From Gnetum montanum (lineage: Eukaryota > Streptophyta > Gnetopsida > Gnetales > Gnetaceae), in the NCBI GenBank assembly GCA_015680685.1, contig MNCI01011129.1, forward strand, positions 65,830 through 129,829: a DNA stretch of 64,000 nucleotides. Reading direction: 5' to 3'. Of this stretch, positions 22,415 through 33,685 are shown piece after piece. The first letter of the stretch is position 1, and the number at the start of each line of letters is the position of its first letter. The notes below the pieces were generated by a model that was given only the letters and a program-made list of their open reading frames with translations, did not search any database and was not told where the DNA came from. Made by a program: the position numbers and the translations under genes.

Positions 22415-25400
22415 ATGGAACAATACCTATTAGCTCATTCGGCTTTCTGTTTATTGGCAGGAGCAAGCCCAATGGATTGTCAGCATTTATCTGCACCATT
22501 AATCATCAATGGGCGGTACGAAAAGATCGCGAAGGACATCGACATAAATCTCATCCACTTAAGTTTATCAACGGACGATGTAGTCATAGCCTCAACACAA
22601 CAAACACTAGATAATTACAAAGGTATGACAAAACCTCTTGACATGGAAGCTGAAAACATCACTGAAGACCCATTGACTGAAACCTCCATCGTTATGCCTG
22701 ATGGTGAAACCAAAATATTAAAATTAAGTACACTATTGCAACCTCCACTGGCCAAATACATAGAAGATGTGCTTCTAAACAACATGAAGGCATTCGCTTG
22801 GTCTTACACTGACATGCCCGGGCTAGATCTCCGAATCATCCAGCACAACATTATCCTTAATCCAAAATTGAGGCTAGTAAAACAAAAGGCGCGAAAGGTG
22901 AAACCTCAGGTAGCATTGGCAGTTCACAATGAGATCACCAAACTTTATCAGGCTGGTTTCATTCGGGCTGTTGATTACACCGATTAGGTATCTAACATGG
23001 TCATTGTCCCGAAAAAGAATGGAAGCATTCGCTTATGCATTGACTTTCGAGATTTAAACGTTGCTACCATAAAAGATTATTTTTTCCTACCCAGCATCGA
23101 TCAACTAGTTGAATCGACCATTGGGCATGCCCTATTATCTTTTATGGATGGCTTCTCAGGGTATAACCAAATATGCATTAACCCGGAGCATCATCTCCGA
23201 ACTACATTTTTGACACCATGGGGAACCTTTTGTTACACAATGATGCCCTTCGGTCTCAAGAATGCTAGGTCCACATATCAAAGGGCCATGAAATTCATTT
23301 TTAGCGATTATATGCTGCACTTGCTCAATGACTATGTTGATGATATCGTGGTTAAATCGAAGACATCACAACAACACGTACAAGACCTTGACTTTGTGTT
23401 AAAATGTTGTTTAAAATATGAGCTGAGACTTAACCCAAAGAAATGCATCTTCGGAGTCAAGATAGGTAAAATGCTTGGATTCGTAGCCTCAGAAGCAGGA
23501 ATACGAGTAGACCTCGATAGAGTTAAGGTCATAACAAACTTAAGACCACCTGGCAACCTTATCGAACTCTGAGGTCTACAAGGTATATTACAGTTCATCA
23601 GGCATTTCATAGAAAAACTAACGGACAAATTAAAACCTATGAACCACTTGCTACGCAAGAACATCCATTTTGAATGAACTTTATAGTGCTAGGAAGCATT
23701 TGACAATATAAAAATAACAATTGTCTGATTACCCACTATTTATCCACCTCAAAATGAAAAACCATTTTACATATACCTTGCCACTTCGGATTCGTCAATC
23801 GCGTCCATGCTTTGCCAGAAACAAGATGATGGAACCGAAGGCCCCATCTATTACTTAAGCCATGAATTAGTTTCCCACGAGAAAAATTATAACGAGGTGG
23901 AGAGGTCATGTTTAGCCCTAGCCTTTTCCTTAAAGAAATGGCGACATTACCTCTTCCATAACGAAGTCAATATATTTTGCAAGGATAATGTGCTCAGAGC
24001 CATCACAGGAAACATTTACGAGACAAGTAGAATAGCCCGTTGGAAAGCCATGATAGTTGAGTTTGACATACGCTATATAGTGTAATAATCAGTTAAGGGT
24101 CAAGCCATAGCGAATCAAATGACCGCGTCACCAATGCATGATCAAGCAACGATAGAGTCAGAATTCCCCGACGAAAATGTAAGTGCAATAGACATAGTAC
24201 CCAATGACTATGAAGCCATTTTGAACTTTGATGGACCATCCACCTCTCAAGGGGGAAGTGCTACCACCATCATCACCTATCCCTCTAGGGAGATCTGATC
24301 CTTTGCCTATCATTTCAACTTTCACTGTACCAACAACATAGCAGAGTATGAAGGTCTCCTTAGAGGTCTTACGAAAGCACTAGCTTTATACATCACATGA
24401 CTCGTGGTCAGAGGAGACTCACAACTAGTCTTAAACCAAGTCACAGACATTTATACATGCAAAGCACAACATTTACAACCATACTGTGACTTAGCCAAAC
24501 ATTTAATGAAATGATTCAAAAACATGGACATGCAACACGTCTCTCTAAACGATAATACCATCGCAGACGCACTGGCCACCCTAGCGTTAAACATATCACC
24601 TGACATGTTTCATACATTTCCAAGCTCCATAATCAGTTGTGCCAAACCAATAACCGATACTCTCGATACGTTGCCAATTGCATCTATTAGTACAACACAC
24701 GCGATAGAATGGTATGACAACATAAAAGAGTACCTTCTACATGGTGAAACACTACGACATCTAACAAATGCACAAAAGGATGTGGTACGAAAGCATTCTC
24801 GGAAATATGCACTGGTGGGAGACACATTGTGTCGTCGATCCCATGAAGGCATACTGCTAACATGTGTTGGTAGCGTTGATGCCCAAACCATCATTGAGCA
24901 AGTACATGACAGACTATGCGAAGGACACATAGCACCTAAGGCAATGACAACAAAGATAAGACGCTTAGGCTATTATTGGCCACATATGGAGTATGACTAT
25001 CTCTCCAAGACTAAAACATGCAATACCTATCAAAGACATAGTAATCTGATCCATGTCCCACCAAATGAGCTGCATACAGTGCAAATCAAATGGCCCTTTC
25101 AAAAGTGGGGGTTGGACCTTATCAGACCAATAACACCCTCATCTTCTGCAGGGCATAATTTCATCATAACCATGACAGAATATTTTATGAATTGGGTAGA
25201 AGCTATTCCCCTTCGAAAAACCACATATAAACACATATGCAACTTCATTCTTGAAAACATTGTGACCCGTTTTGGCATCCCTATGACCATTATCACTGAT
25301 AACGGGCCACAATTCAACAGTGCCAAAACCAAAACTTTCTGTGAAGGTCTAGGGATCAAAAACTCATTTTCATCCCCTTACTACCCTTAGAGCAATGGGC

Positions 25401-25944
25401 AAGTAGAGGCCATAAACAAAACCATCATTACAATACTTAAAAGGATGCTTACCCAAAGCAAGAAAAGGTGGCATGAATAGCTAGTTGCACTGTGGGCATA
25501 TCGCACGATGCATCGAACTTCAATAGGTAAAATGCCATATAGCCTTGTTTATGGTTCAAAAGTTGTTTTACCCTTGGAATTACAAGTACCATCTTTAAGA
25601 ATCACACTCTCTGGACTCCTAGATGAAGAGCAAAATAATGATCTACGCATCATTGACTTGGATTCGGTGGAGGAGGAATGCATATGTGCACTCGATCAGA
25701 TTGAATGGTACCAAAAATAAAAACGGTAGCACCATCGGCATGACATTCATAAGTGCCCTATCAAAGAAGGTGAACTGTACTTAAGGCCATTCAAGAACAC
25801 TCGGATAAACTCTCAGCCAACTGGGAAGGGCCCTACTTGGTCACCAAAGCATACGACAACGGAGCATTCAAGTTAGCTGATATGGAAGGGCATGAGCTTG
25901 CAAATCCGACCAATCACTTGTTCTTGAAAAGATTCCACATTTGA
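22415..25944 (+). pseudogene. pol: pol of element B: RT, RNase H, archaeal-type RNase H, integrase
   Basis: An N-terminal block (LLAGASPMDCQHLSAPL) precedes RT at about 22790-23570, with PWGTFCYTMMPFGLKNA and the active site YVDD near 23335. The RT-linked RNase H follows (YYLSHELVSHEKNYNEVERSCLAL, 23850-24085). The archaeal-type RNase H has NFDG, NNIAEYEGLL and GDSQLV (24220-24600). Integrase runs from about 24890, with a D-D-E set in GLDLI, TDNGPQF and VEAINK, and ends at the TGA at 25942. In the integrase zinc finger the second Cys is Tyr (TCNTYQ). Stops at 22987, 23572 and others make it inactive. Either splicing or an internal start would be needed to express it, as the antisense gene separates it from gag-protease. 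Confidence 0.92.
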
Positions 25945-25959
25945 GTATAGGCTCAGGTA

Positions 25960-26335
25960 CGTGCGAGCCCTGGCATCATGACTATAAACTGATACCATTA
26001 TCCTAGAATCATGACGGTAAATTGATACCATAGAACAGTCCTGGAATCATGACTTAAAACTGATACCACAGCTCGTCCTGGCATTATGACGATAAAATGA
26101 TACCACACAATGTCCGCAATGATAATAAACTAGCACCCTTCTGACATGACAGTAAATTGTCATAGTCCCACTCACCAGAGTCTACTAAGATTATAAATAG
26201 GTTTGCCTCTTCACGATCCGCTAAGACTACAAACTGGCAAAGTACCGTCCACCACGACACTAAAAGGGAAATGTCCAACGGGTCATGACATAAAACTAAC
26301 CCATGATAGTCCGCTAAGACTATAAACTAGAAATT
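25960..26335. repeat. Tandem array 3 of element B (after integrase)
   Basis: About ten units of roughly 35-38 bp carry the cores 'CATGACGGTAAATTGATACCA' and 'AGACTATAAACTGG'. The reverse complement has the GTTTATAGTCNTG core seen in C at 33105-33680 and D at 45868-46174. It follows the integrase stop directly and is non-coding. Confidence 0.85.
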
Positions 26336-27293
26336 TCATCTTTGGTTCCTCAATTTGTGGCTGCATTCAAACTTCATCAGAATTGCTGCATCGCTCGCCA
26401 ATCAATCGATCCTAATGCCATTGCTGCTATTCATATACGATGCCTAAAATCTCATCTAGTGCTTTTGTTCCATCAGTAGTTGTTTAATTCTAAGCTTGCT
26501 TGCTCACTCATGGTTTTCTTGTCTTCCTGGAGTTGCGTTTGCAAGATGACACTCAGAGGTGTTCATACAAGAATGCACTTCATCATAAGCAGTAAGGTGA
26601 GACGTTGTTCACAGCACACGTGACAAGACTAATCAAGCCATTCACTAGTACATCCCCCATTTCATATCCCGCCTATCCCTCAATACCTTATACTTGGTTA
26701 CATTCCGAACACATTTGGTACAACCCACAACATCGAACATATTGTTGCATATCGCGCCACTCTTAAGAAATTGCAACCCACAACATGGCATTTGAACATG
26801 TGCAAAAAACAAATGTCATCCCTTCCCACATAAAACACGAGATAGGACGACAGTTTCCGTGAAAGCAAATGCTCATGTCTAAAATAATCAAGATACATCC
26901 CGTTGCATGGCTTTAGCTCTCCACCAACAAGTGCCCCCTAAACACTAAACAAGGGCCATGTTCCTCCAAAGAATGCAACACATCATCACGTAGCTTTGGT
27001 TTTGCCAAAAAGTCCTCTTAGACACTAACCAATAGTCTTGTTTTGCCACAGAACACACATCTCATGTCTTGATTTCGAGTCTTCTAAACAATGGCTATTG
27101 ACAAGGATCAGCATGACCTGTATACATGCCAACACATCCCCTTCAGTATGCACAACCTTGATTCCTCCTGAATCCTCCACAGTTTCCCTTTCCCTATCAA
27201 ATACAAATTCCATTTCCCACAATCCCATGTACTACTGAACACGGTGCAATGATGTCTAGTTAGGTGGCCAAGGACAAAGCCTCTATCGAGTTA
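26336..27293 (+). other. 3' non-coding region of element B
   Basis: About 950 bp lie between array 3 and the polypurine region with no convincing reading frame. A short block near 26515-26580 (GTTTTCTTGTCTTCCTGGAG, GCAAGATGACAC) also occurs, on the minus strand, in C near 32895-32955 and in D near 45625-45680. It therefore belongs to the element and is not a captured host sequence. Confidence 0.7.
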
Positions 27294-27380
27294 CTTGTGG
27301 TGTTTTGCACTTCTTTGTCAACGCTTCTCGGGTCAATTCCTCCAAGCATCAACAAAGAGAGGCCAATGAAACACTACAAA
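27294..27380 (+). promoter_or_regulatory. Polypurine tract with flanking inverted repeat (B)
   Basis: AAAGAGAGGCCAA ends at 27366, right before the LTR start. About 70 bp upstream, TTGTGGTGTTT (from 27295) is the near-reverse complement of AAACACTACAA at the LTR start. D has the same arrangement with a perfect 11-bp pairing (44588-44598 against 44663-44673). The intervening 60 bp are also strongly alike between B and D. This is the expected plus-strand primer for DNA synthesis; the stem-loop is an inference. Confidence 0.7.
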
Positions 27381-28801
27381 ATTCTAAGCTTAGTACTTTT
27401 CTAACAAGAATCAAGTTAAGTCATGATGTTCCCCAGCATGGCTAAAGCTTGAGGGCCCCACAAACAGCTTCAAGCAGATTCGAACTCATCAAGGAGCAGT
27501 TCCCTGGGACCCACTGATGACCATGACAACATCTGCTATTAGAAATGGCCATTTCAAAGCTCAACATACTTAGTTTTCACTAAGTATGCATTTCAAGCGT
27601 ATACGCCCAAGTTTGCTCCCACAGCGTATACACCCAAGTTCACATTCTCAGCGTATATGCCTAGCATATACGCCCAACTTCACATTCTTGGCATATACAC
27701 CTAGTGTATACGCCCAAGTTTACATTCTCAGCGTATATGCCTAGCGTATACGCTCAAGTCCACATCCATAGCGTATATGCCCAACGTATACGCCCAAGCT
27801 CACCAACCCAGCATATACATCCAGCGTATACACCCAGCATGCAACCCCCGAAGACAGGAAAGAAACAACATTTTAGAGCAAGATTTGGTACAAGGTATCA
27901 ACTCGCACGAATAGAGTAATCATCAGATGTTGACATGAGGCATCCTGGAGTCTATACGCTGAGCATATACATCATGCACACCCAGTGTATACGCCTAGTA
28001 GCCACAAGGTATACGCCCAGCGTGTATGCCTAGTAGCCACAGCGTATACGCCCAGTGTATATGCTCAAGATTGCAGATACAACGTATTCACCCAGCGTAT
28101 ATGCCCAGCATATGCAGCACATTGTACACTTGTAACATTTCATTCTTTTGCACCTGGTCAACGCGCTATGTGTCACCCAACCCGAGTCTAACATCTAAAC
28201 CTGTATAAAAATCCAAATTTTGCATGAGAATGGGGTTGGCAATTTTGAGCAAACCAGAGAGAAAAATAGAGATGCTAAGAACGAGAGCAGAAAACCCTGT
28301 ATGTTGGACCTTCCCTTGCATGTTGAGCATACAGCCTCTACGCTGTGCTTGCAGTTTGAACCAGCACACAGTCATCCCTGCATCCACCGGGGCTATTCGT
28401 CTGCCTTGTGTCAGACCCACAACCGTGTTAGACCAGTGTATTGTAACTCTCATTTTTGCAATAATATTGCTGCATTTTCTTCCTAAAATATGTTACATTT
28501 TTTCATTAATTGTTGCATGTTTACTGTTTACGCCATCATACGTTTATGCTCTATTTACACTAGTTACGCTGTTTACATTTCATTTTACATCTGTTACGTC
28601 GTTTACATATAACCCAACGTATAGCACCTTGGTGTACGTTCAGGGAAATCTTTGCCTGATCCACACACGGACCACTCAAGGTACTCTACCTTCATTAATT
28701 CCAGCTTACCCTCGAGCAGAGGTAGGATCTTCTGTGCGTGTCTGGAGATCTCTAGGTTTTTGTTTCCTTCCAGCTGGAGACCGATGATTTTGGATGGTAC
28801 A
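27367..28801 (+). repeat. 3' LTR of element B
   Basis: It begins TGAAACACTACAAAATTC and ends in TACA at 28801, and matches the 5' LTR along its length. Palindromes lie at about 27596-28110, the TATA-like GTATAAAA at 28203. The target-site copy ACAGG follows. Confidence 0.92.
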
Positions 28802-31800
28802 ACAGGGAATGAGATTACATTGGTTGCGGCCCCATCATTGACATGGACCCTACAAATCTTGTATTGACCTACATGAATTATTATGAACATAGGACTAGTG
28901 GTTACTTGACCCCTTTCAGGATTGGCTTTAATGACTTTATCAAGAAAAGTTAAGAGGGTTGACCATGGTTCTTCAGTTGTGGGTGGAAGCATGATGACAT
29001 GAATGGCTCTTTCCTCTATTGGCATATCTTCCTTAATAGGAATCAATGCCAACATATGGATCAAAGCCTCACAGTGCATAGAAGAAGTTATTATTAAGTT
29101 GTACAAGCTTAATGTTTTATTTTTTTGGTTTTAAAGCTTTTCTAACCTATGTGAGTGCATCTAGGAAATCTTGTCCACCATCCAGTTGTTTGGTGATTTT
29201 TATTTCTTCATTATGCCCTAAGAGATGAATTTCCCAAGGACAAGAGGACTTGGATTTTGGTTGGACGGTTCGCTTCTAGGCTTCAGTAGTTGCTTGTTGT
29301 AAGTGCATTTCCATCTTATCTTCAAATGCTAGTGTCATGGGAACCATCAATTGAAGGGCAGGCTTAAGGGGGCCTAGTGCAGTGCATTCCCTAATCATCT
29401 TGTTAGCTAGGTGCTTATCATGTTTCCTTAGGAGAGAATGTTATGATGTAGTTTCAACCACTAGACTCTAGGAAGATGGGAGGTTTGTATGTTTTTTCAC
29501 CCTTATAAAAAAAGGTTCTTGGATCATTTTTGCAACATGCTACAAGTCCTTGACCATGAAAGGTGTTGCAAGTGCCCGAGATGGTACCTTGAGGACAAAG
29601 GAGGCCTATGGCCTGGTTGACACTAAAGCTTCAACACCATGGGAAGGCACATAGACCAAAAATGGCTCATGTGTTGACTCTATGTTGTCATCAACACTAA
29701 TACCATTAATGGTATATCCTACATTGCTAGCGTTCAATGGGTCCTTATAGACATTCATAGATTGGTTCTCTAGCTGAACAGGACTATTTTCGTCAAGCAC
29801 CAACTTACCTTGATCAATCATTCATTGGATATCATCTTTTAATGCTAAGTAGTAAGCTATGTCATGGCCACACAACTCGTGGTAGTTATAGAATCGATCC
29901 ATCCTAAAATGCTAACCATTGGAGGCTCTTTCGGCATAGCTATAGAGGGGTCTCGAAGGATCTCACAGTACCTCTCATCATGTTTATGAGCCTCCTATGA
30001 CATTTGCTTATGTTGAATGTGCCCAACACTCAGTAGTTGATCCAAAAGCTTTGATGTATTAATCGACAATGAGGTATATTTTGAGTGATCCTTTCACTTA
30101 AAATTTGGCCTTGATGAAGCTTGTGCCATGGTCATTGATGTTGTAGGTTTCTTAGTTCTCGCGTTGCTAGAGCTTGATGTTTTGTTGGTAGTGGTCAGGG
30201 CCTTGGGCACTTTGGTAGCCTATTTGTTGTTTTTGGGCTTGGTTTCATTATCCATAGTGGCCACAATGGTTGTCGAAACCTTCCCCTTTCCCTTATCTTT
30301 CTTTGTATGTGCATTTTTATAAGCTATGTAAGTTGGGTCTTTGCTAGCCTCTATTGCATCTTGTATGCTCTTTGTTTGAGCAAAGGCTTGCCTAAGAGAG
30401 TGTGGAGCTAAGTAATATATTTTAGATTTAATGAAATCATTTACAGTGCCCTTAAAAATGACCAAAAAATGAGTTTTAGTAATGGGCTCATGAATCTCAT
30501 TTAGAGTAGCACTCCAACATTGTATGAATTTCTGCATAGGTTCTAGCACTTCTTTCTTAACATTCATGAGTTGGTCTAATGTATGTGGCTTCCAACATTA
30601 AGTTGTACTTGAAGCGGGTTACGAATTTACTTAGAAACACCTCCAGAGTTGAAATAGAAGTGTAGAGAAACACATGATACCAACCTAAGGCTTTTCCAGT
30701 CAAAGACATGGTGAAGACACAAATAATCACATGTGGTCATGATTGTAGTAATAAGGACTTAGACTAGAAAGTAACTAGGTGGGCATTTGGATCACCCTCT
30801 CCATTGTATTTTGTGAATTAGGGAAGTTGTACCTTAGGAGGCAACATGAGTAGAGAATGACAAGGCTAATAGGATCATCATGATAAAAGTCCATTACGTG
30901 GACTATTTTGGTGTTGGTGGATTTAAGTGCTTCACTTCATCAGTGAGGGTTTGAATGAGCTAAAATGCTTGATCTAGGCTAGGGGGTGTTGTGGAGGGTT
31001 GCATTAGTTGCATTGTGGGTAGTGCCATCAGAGTGGCTATCATTGATGATGCTGTTGGTCCAGCTACCAACCCTGTTGGAGGTGCCATTGGAGCAACTCC
31101 CATTGGTGGTGCCATCAAACTAGCCCATAGCCCTATAGGTGGCGGCACTACTAAAGTAGTTACTAGTCCTATAGGTGATGCTACTAGAGCGAAAGCCATT
31201 GGTGGTTCCATCGGAGTGGACCACAACCCCATTGTCAATTGTGCCATGTGTGAGGCTTGATATATTTGCAAATATGTATATAGTGGCATTTGGGACAATT
31301 GAATGGTAGGAAAAGATGTCACTACCCACCACGAAGTTGAGGTTGGAGTTGTTGTTGGTGGTGGGATTGTCATAGAAGGAATAATGGAAGCAGGGCTTGT
31401 TTGTGGCTACGATGTGAGCATAGTATGCACATATGGCAACATGGGTGCCATAGACACTAGCTAGGAAAATTGAACAGACTACAAAGGAATAATAGAGGGA
31501 AAGGAGGCTAACGATCCTACATGTTATTGCATTGATAGTATTTGGCGCCTACCTCTTACCAGTGAAGGTTTGGACTATGTAAGGGTCAAAGCCACCATAA
31601 AGAAGGTAGAAGACTATGACTAGTGTGAAAGAAACATAAAGGTAGACTATGAGGCTAAGGCATAGAGTAGGCCATGACCTTTGGAATGGGATTCAAACTC
31701 ATCTTGCACATCTTGAAGAAGCTTATCATAGTGGGATGCCATGTCTCACTCTTTTGACCCACTCATTCAAATTTGTTTGTCTAAGATCCACTAGAAGGTT

Positions 31801-31961
31801 TTAGTGAGTTGTATGACTACATTGGGGGTGGGAAGGAATTCCCTTCCATTCCAGTGGATGATTTCAAAATAACATTTTTCTTCCACTTCCTAACCATCCA
31901 ATGATAGGCCCACTTGGATCTTTGTGCATAAAAGGTTGTATTGCTCCTTGTCACGTGCCAT
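28802..31961 (-). pseudogene. gag-pro: gag and N-terminal protease of element A
   Basis: Read from the ATG at 31961: MARDKEQYNLLCTKIQVGLSL matches the QDQYNFICMKIQ block of B and C. The gag domain lies around 30870-30240, including KFIQCWSATLNEIHEPI, VNDFIKSKIYYLAP and YKNAHTKKDKGKGK. The zinc-knuckle region is near 29890 (FYNYHELCGHD, Cys changed to Tyr). The protease start lies at 28870-28820 with VHVNDGAATNVISF. The second half of the protease is at 9730-10287. Many stops show that it is long dead. Confidence 0.85.
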
Positions 31962-32009
31962 GTATTTGGGTAATTGATGTTGTAGTCTAAGAGACCATAG
32001 TTGTGGTCA

Positions 32010-32014
32010 CACTA
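32010..32014. other. Left target-site copy of element C (CACTA)
   Basis: CACTA directly precedes TGTACC, the inverted LTR end of C. The identical CACTA follows the other end at 58722-58726. Both flanks belong to the 5' leader of A. This is a perfect 5-bp duplication. Confidence 0.92.
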
Positions 32015-32794
32015 TGTACCGCCTGAAATCGTCGGTCTCTAGCTGGAAGGAAAATAGAGGCCGCGGGCTTGCAGGACGCGTACAGAAGACCCTGCCTTCT
32101 CCTGAGGGTGAGCTGGAATGCAATGAAGGCAGAGTACCTTGGGTGGTCCGCACGTGGATTAGACAAGGATTTCCCCGCGTGTACGCAAAGTGCTAATACA
32201 CTGGGTTATGCGTAAATAGTGTGCAGGCATAATCAGCAAAAACAGCGTAAACCGTAAATGGATGGAAACGAAGTGTGAGCGTAAACAGACGTAAACGATG
32301 CGTGGGCCAAATTGACGTAAAACTGTAAAATAACTTGCACCAAATGTAAACAGTACAGAGTTAAAGTACAGTGCACCAGTCTAATACAGTCGTGAGGGGA
32401 CACAAGGCGGACAAAAAGCCCTGGCGTATGCAGGAATGACTCGGGCAGTTCGCAAGGTAGGCGGAGCATAGAGACTGTGTGTGCATCATACAGGGCGTAA
32501 GAGGGTTTCAGCTCTAGTGCGCAGTGTAAATGTTCTCTGGTATGCTTCGGGATTTTGCCAACCATCTTGATGAAGTGGAAAAATGGGGGTTTTATACTGG
32601 TTGTTACGCTAGACTCAGGATGGGAGACACGTGGCGCGTTGACCAGGTGCATACACTTTACAAATATACAAAATGTTACAACTGCTGGGCGTATACGCCG
32701 CATCAGGTCGGCGTATACGCTGGGCGTATACGCTGAAAATGCTAGGCATGAACTAGGTGGAGATGCTGAGCACTGGTCGTATACGCTGGTGAAA
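32015..32794 (-). repeat. 3' LTR of element C (truncated)
   Basis: It matches 57540 to about 58320 of the 5' LTR, then homology stops after CGCTGGTGAA. The U3 start of the LTR, about 400 bp in the other copy, is missing, together with the polypurine tract. A TATAAAACCCCC-type promoter is visible on the minus strand near 32590-32605, and palindromes at 32685-32790. The truncation is a deletion in this copy. Confidence 0.85.
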
Positions 32795-33100
32795 TACGAA
32801 TGGGGATGTACTAGTGAATGGTTTGATTTAGTCCTGCCAGGTATGCTACGAACATTGTCTTATCTTGCTGCTTATGACGAAGCGCATCTTTGTACGAAAC
32901 CTCCAGGTGTCATCCTGCAAACGTAATGCCAAGGAGACAAGAAAACCATGAGCGAATAATGAGCTTAGACTTACATGGTGGCTGATGGCACAGAGGTGTT
33001 GAAGGATGGTGGGCACTGTATGTAGATGACAGCAGTATTGATGAAGAGTGATGCAGTGAAGCTGATGGATGATCGTGGCGGCAGATTGACGTGCTAGATG
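32795..33100 (-). other. 3' non-coding region of element C
   Basis: This sequence lies between array 3 and the truncated LTR. It shares the block CAGGTGTCATCCTGCAAACG...AAGGAGACAAGAAAACC with D (near 45630) and, inverted, with B (near 26515-26580). No reading frame stands out. Confidence 0.6.
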
Positions 33101-33104
33101 TGAA

Positions 33105-33680
33105 CTTGCCAGTTTATAGTCTTGGCAGACTGTTATGGGTTAGTTTTATGTCATAACTCGTTGGATATTGCCTGTTTAGTGTCGTGGCAGATGGTACATT
33201 GCTAGTTTTTAGTCTTAGTGGACTGTGAAGAGGCAAGCTAGTTTACATTCTTGGCGGACTCTGATGGTTGTGACGATGGAAGTTTATTGTCATGCCGGAC
33301 GGGTGCTAGTTTATCATCGTTGCAGACACTATGGTATTAGTTTTAAGTCATAATCTAGGACTATTCTGTGGTATCGGTTTATCTTCATGATTCCAGGACA
33401 AGCTATGGTATCGGTTTATCGTCATGATTCCAGGACGAGCTATGGTATCGATTTATAATCATGATCCCAAGACTTAGCTGTGGTATTAGTTTATAGTCAT
33501 GATTCCAGGACTTAGCTGTGGTATCAGTTTATTGTCGTGATCCCATGACTTAGCTGTGGTATCAGTTTATAGTCGTGATCCCAGGACTTAGCTGTGGTAT
33601 CAGTTTATAGTCGTGATCCCAGGACTTAGCTGTGGTATCAGTTTATAGTCTTGATCCCAGGACTTGCACGTACCTAAGCT
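33105..33680. repeat. Tandem array 3 of element C (after integrase)
   Basis: About fifteen units of roughly 37 bp are present. The later ones are very regular, with 'GTGGTATCAGTTTATAGTCG' plus 'TGATCCCAGGACTTAGCT' repeated from about 33480 to 33665. The core GTTTATAGTC is shared with B (inverted) and D. The array starts right after the integrase stop at 33686-33688. Confidence 0.92.
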
Positions 33681-33685
33681 TATGT

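Larger units (their letters stand above)
10288..28801 (+). mobile_element. Element B, full-length Tat-type LTR retrotransposon with antisense gene
   Basis: The element is bounded by two direct LTRs (10288-11732 and 27367-28801), with 5-bp target-site copies ATAGG/ACAGG. Internal order is primer site, repeat leader, gag-protease, array 1, antisense gene (minus), array 2, RT-RNaseH-aRNaseH-integrase, array 3, polypurine tract. The total of 18.5 kb includes a 481-bp N gap in the antisense gene. Stops in every coding region indicate an inactive copy. It is inserted in the protease of A, on the opposite strand to A. Confidence 0.92.
28802..32014 (-). mobile_element. Element A, middle segment (gag and first half of protease)
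   Basis: Element A resumes after element B with the protease start and gag on the minus strand, and is cut again at 32015 by element C, just upstream of the gag start. The protease blocks on both sides of B fit together in order and direction. Confidence 0.88.

Noticed and set aside
30960-31373. Gly/Pro/Ala-rich ORFs as an independent gene
   Set aside because: The minus-strand reading (PPPIGLWASLMAPPMG...) lies within the gag N-terminal part of A, where B and C have proline-rich sequence. The plus-strand ORF is its shadow.
33105-33680. CRISPR-like array of regular repeats
   Set aside because: Units are contiguous diverged tandem repeats without unique spacers, in a plant retroelement context.
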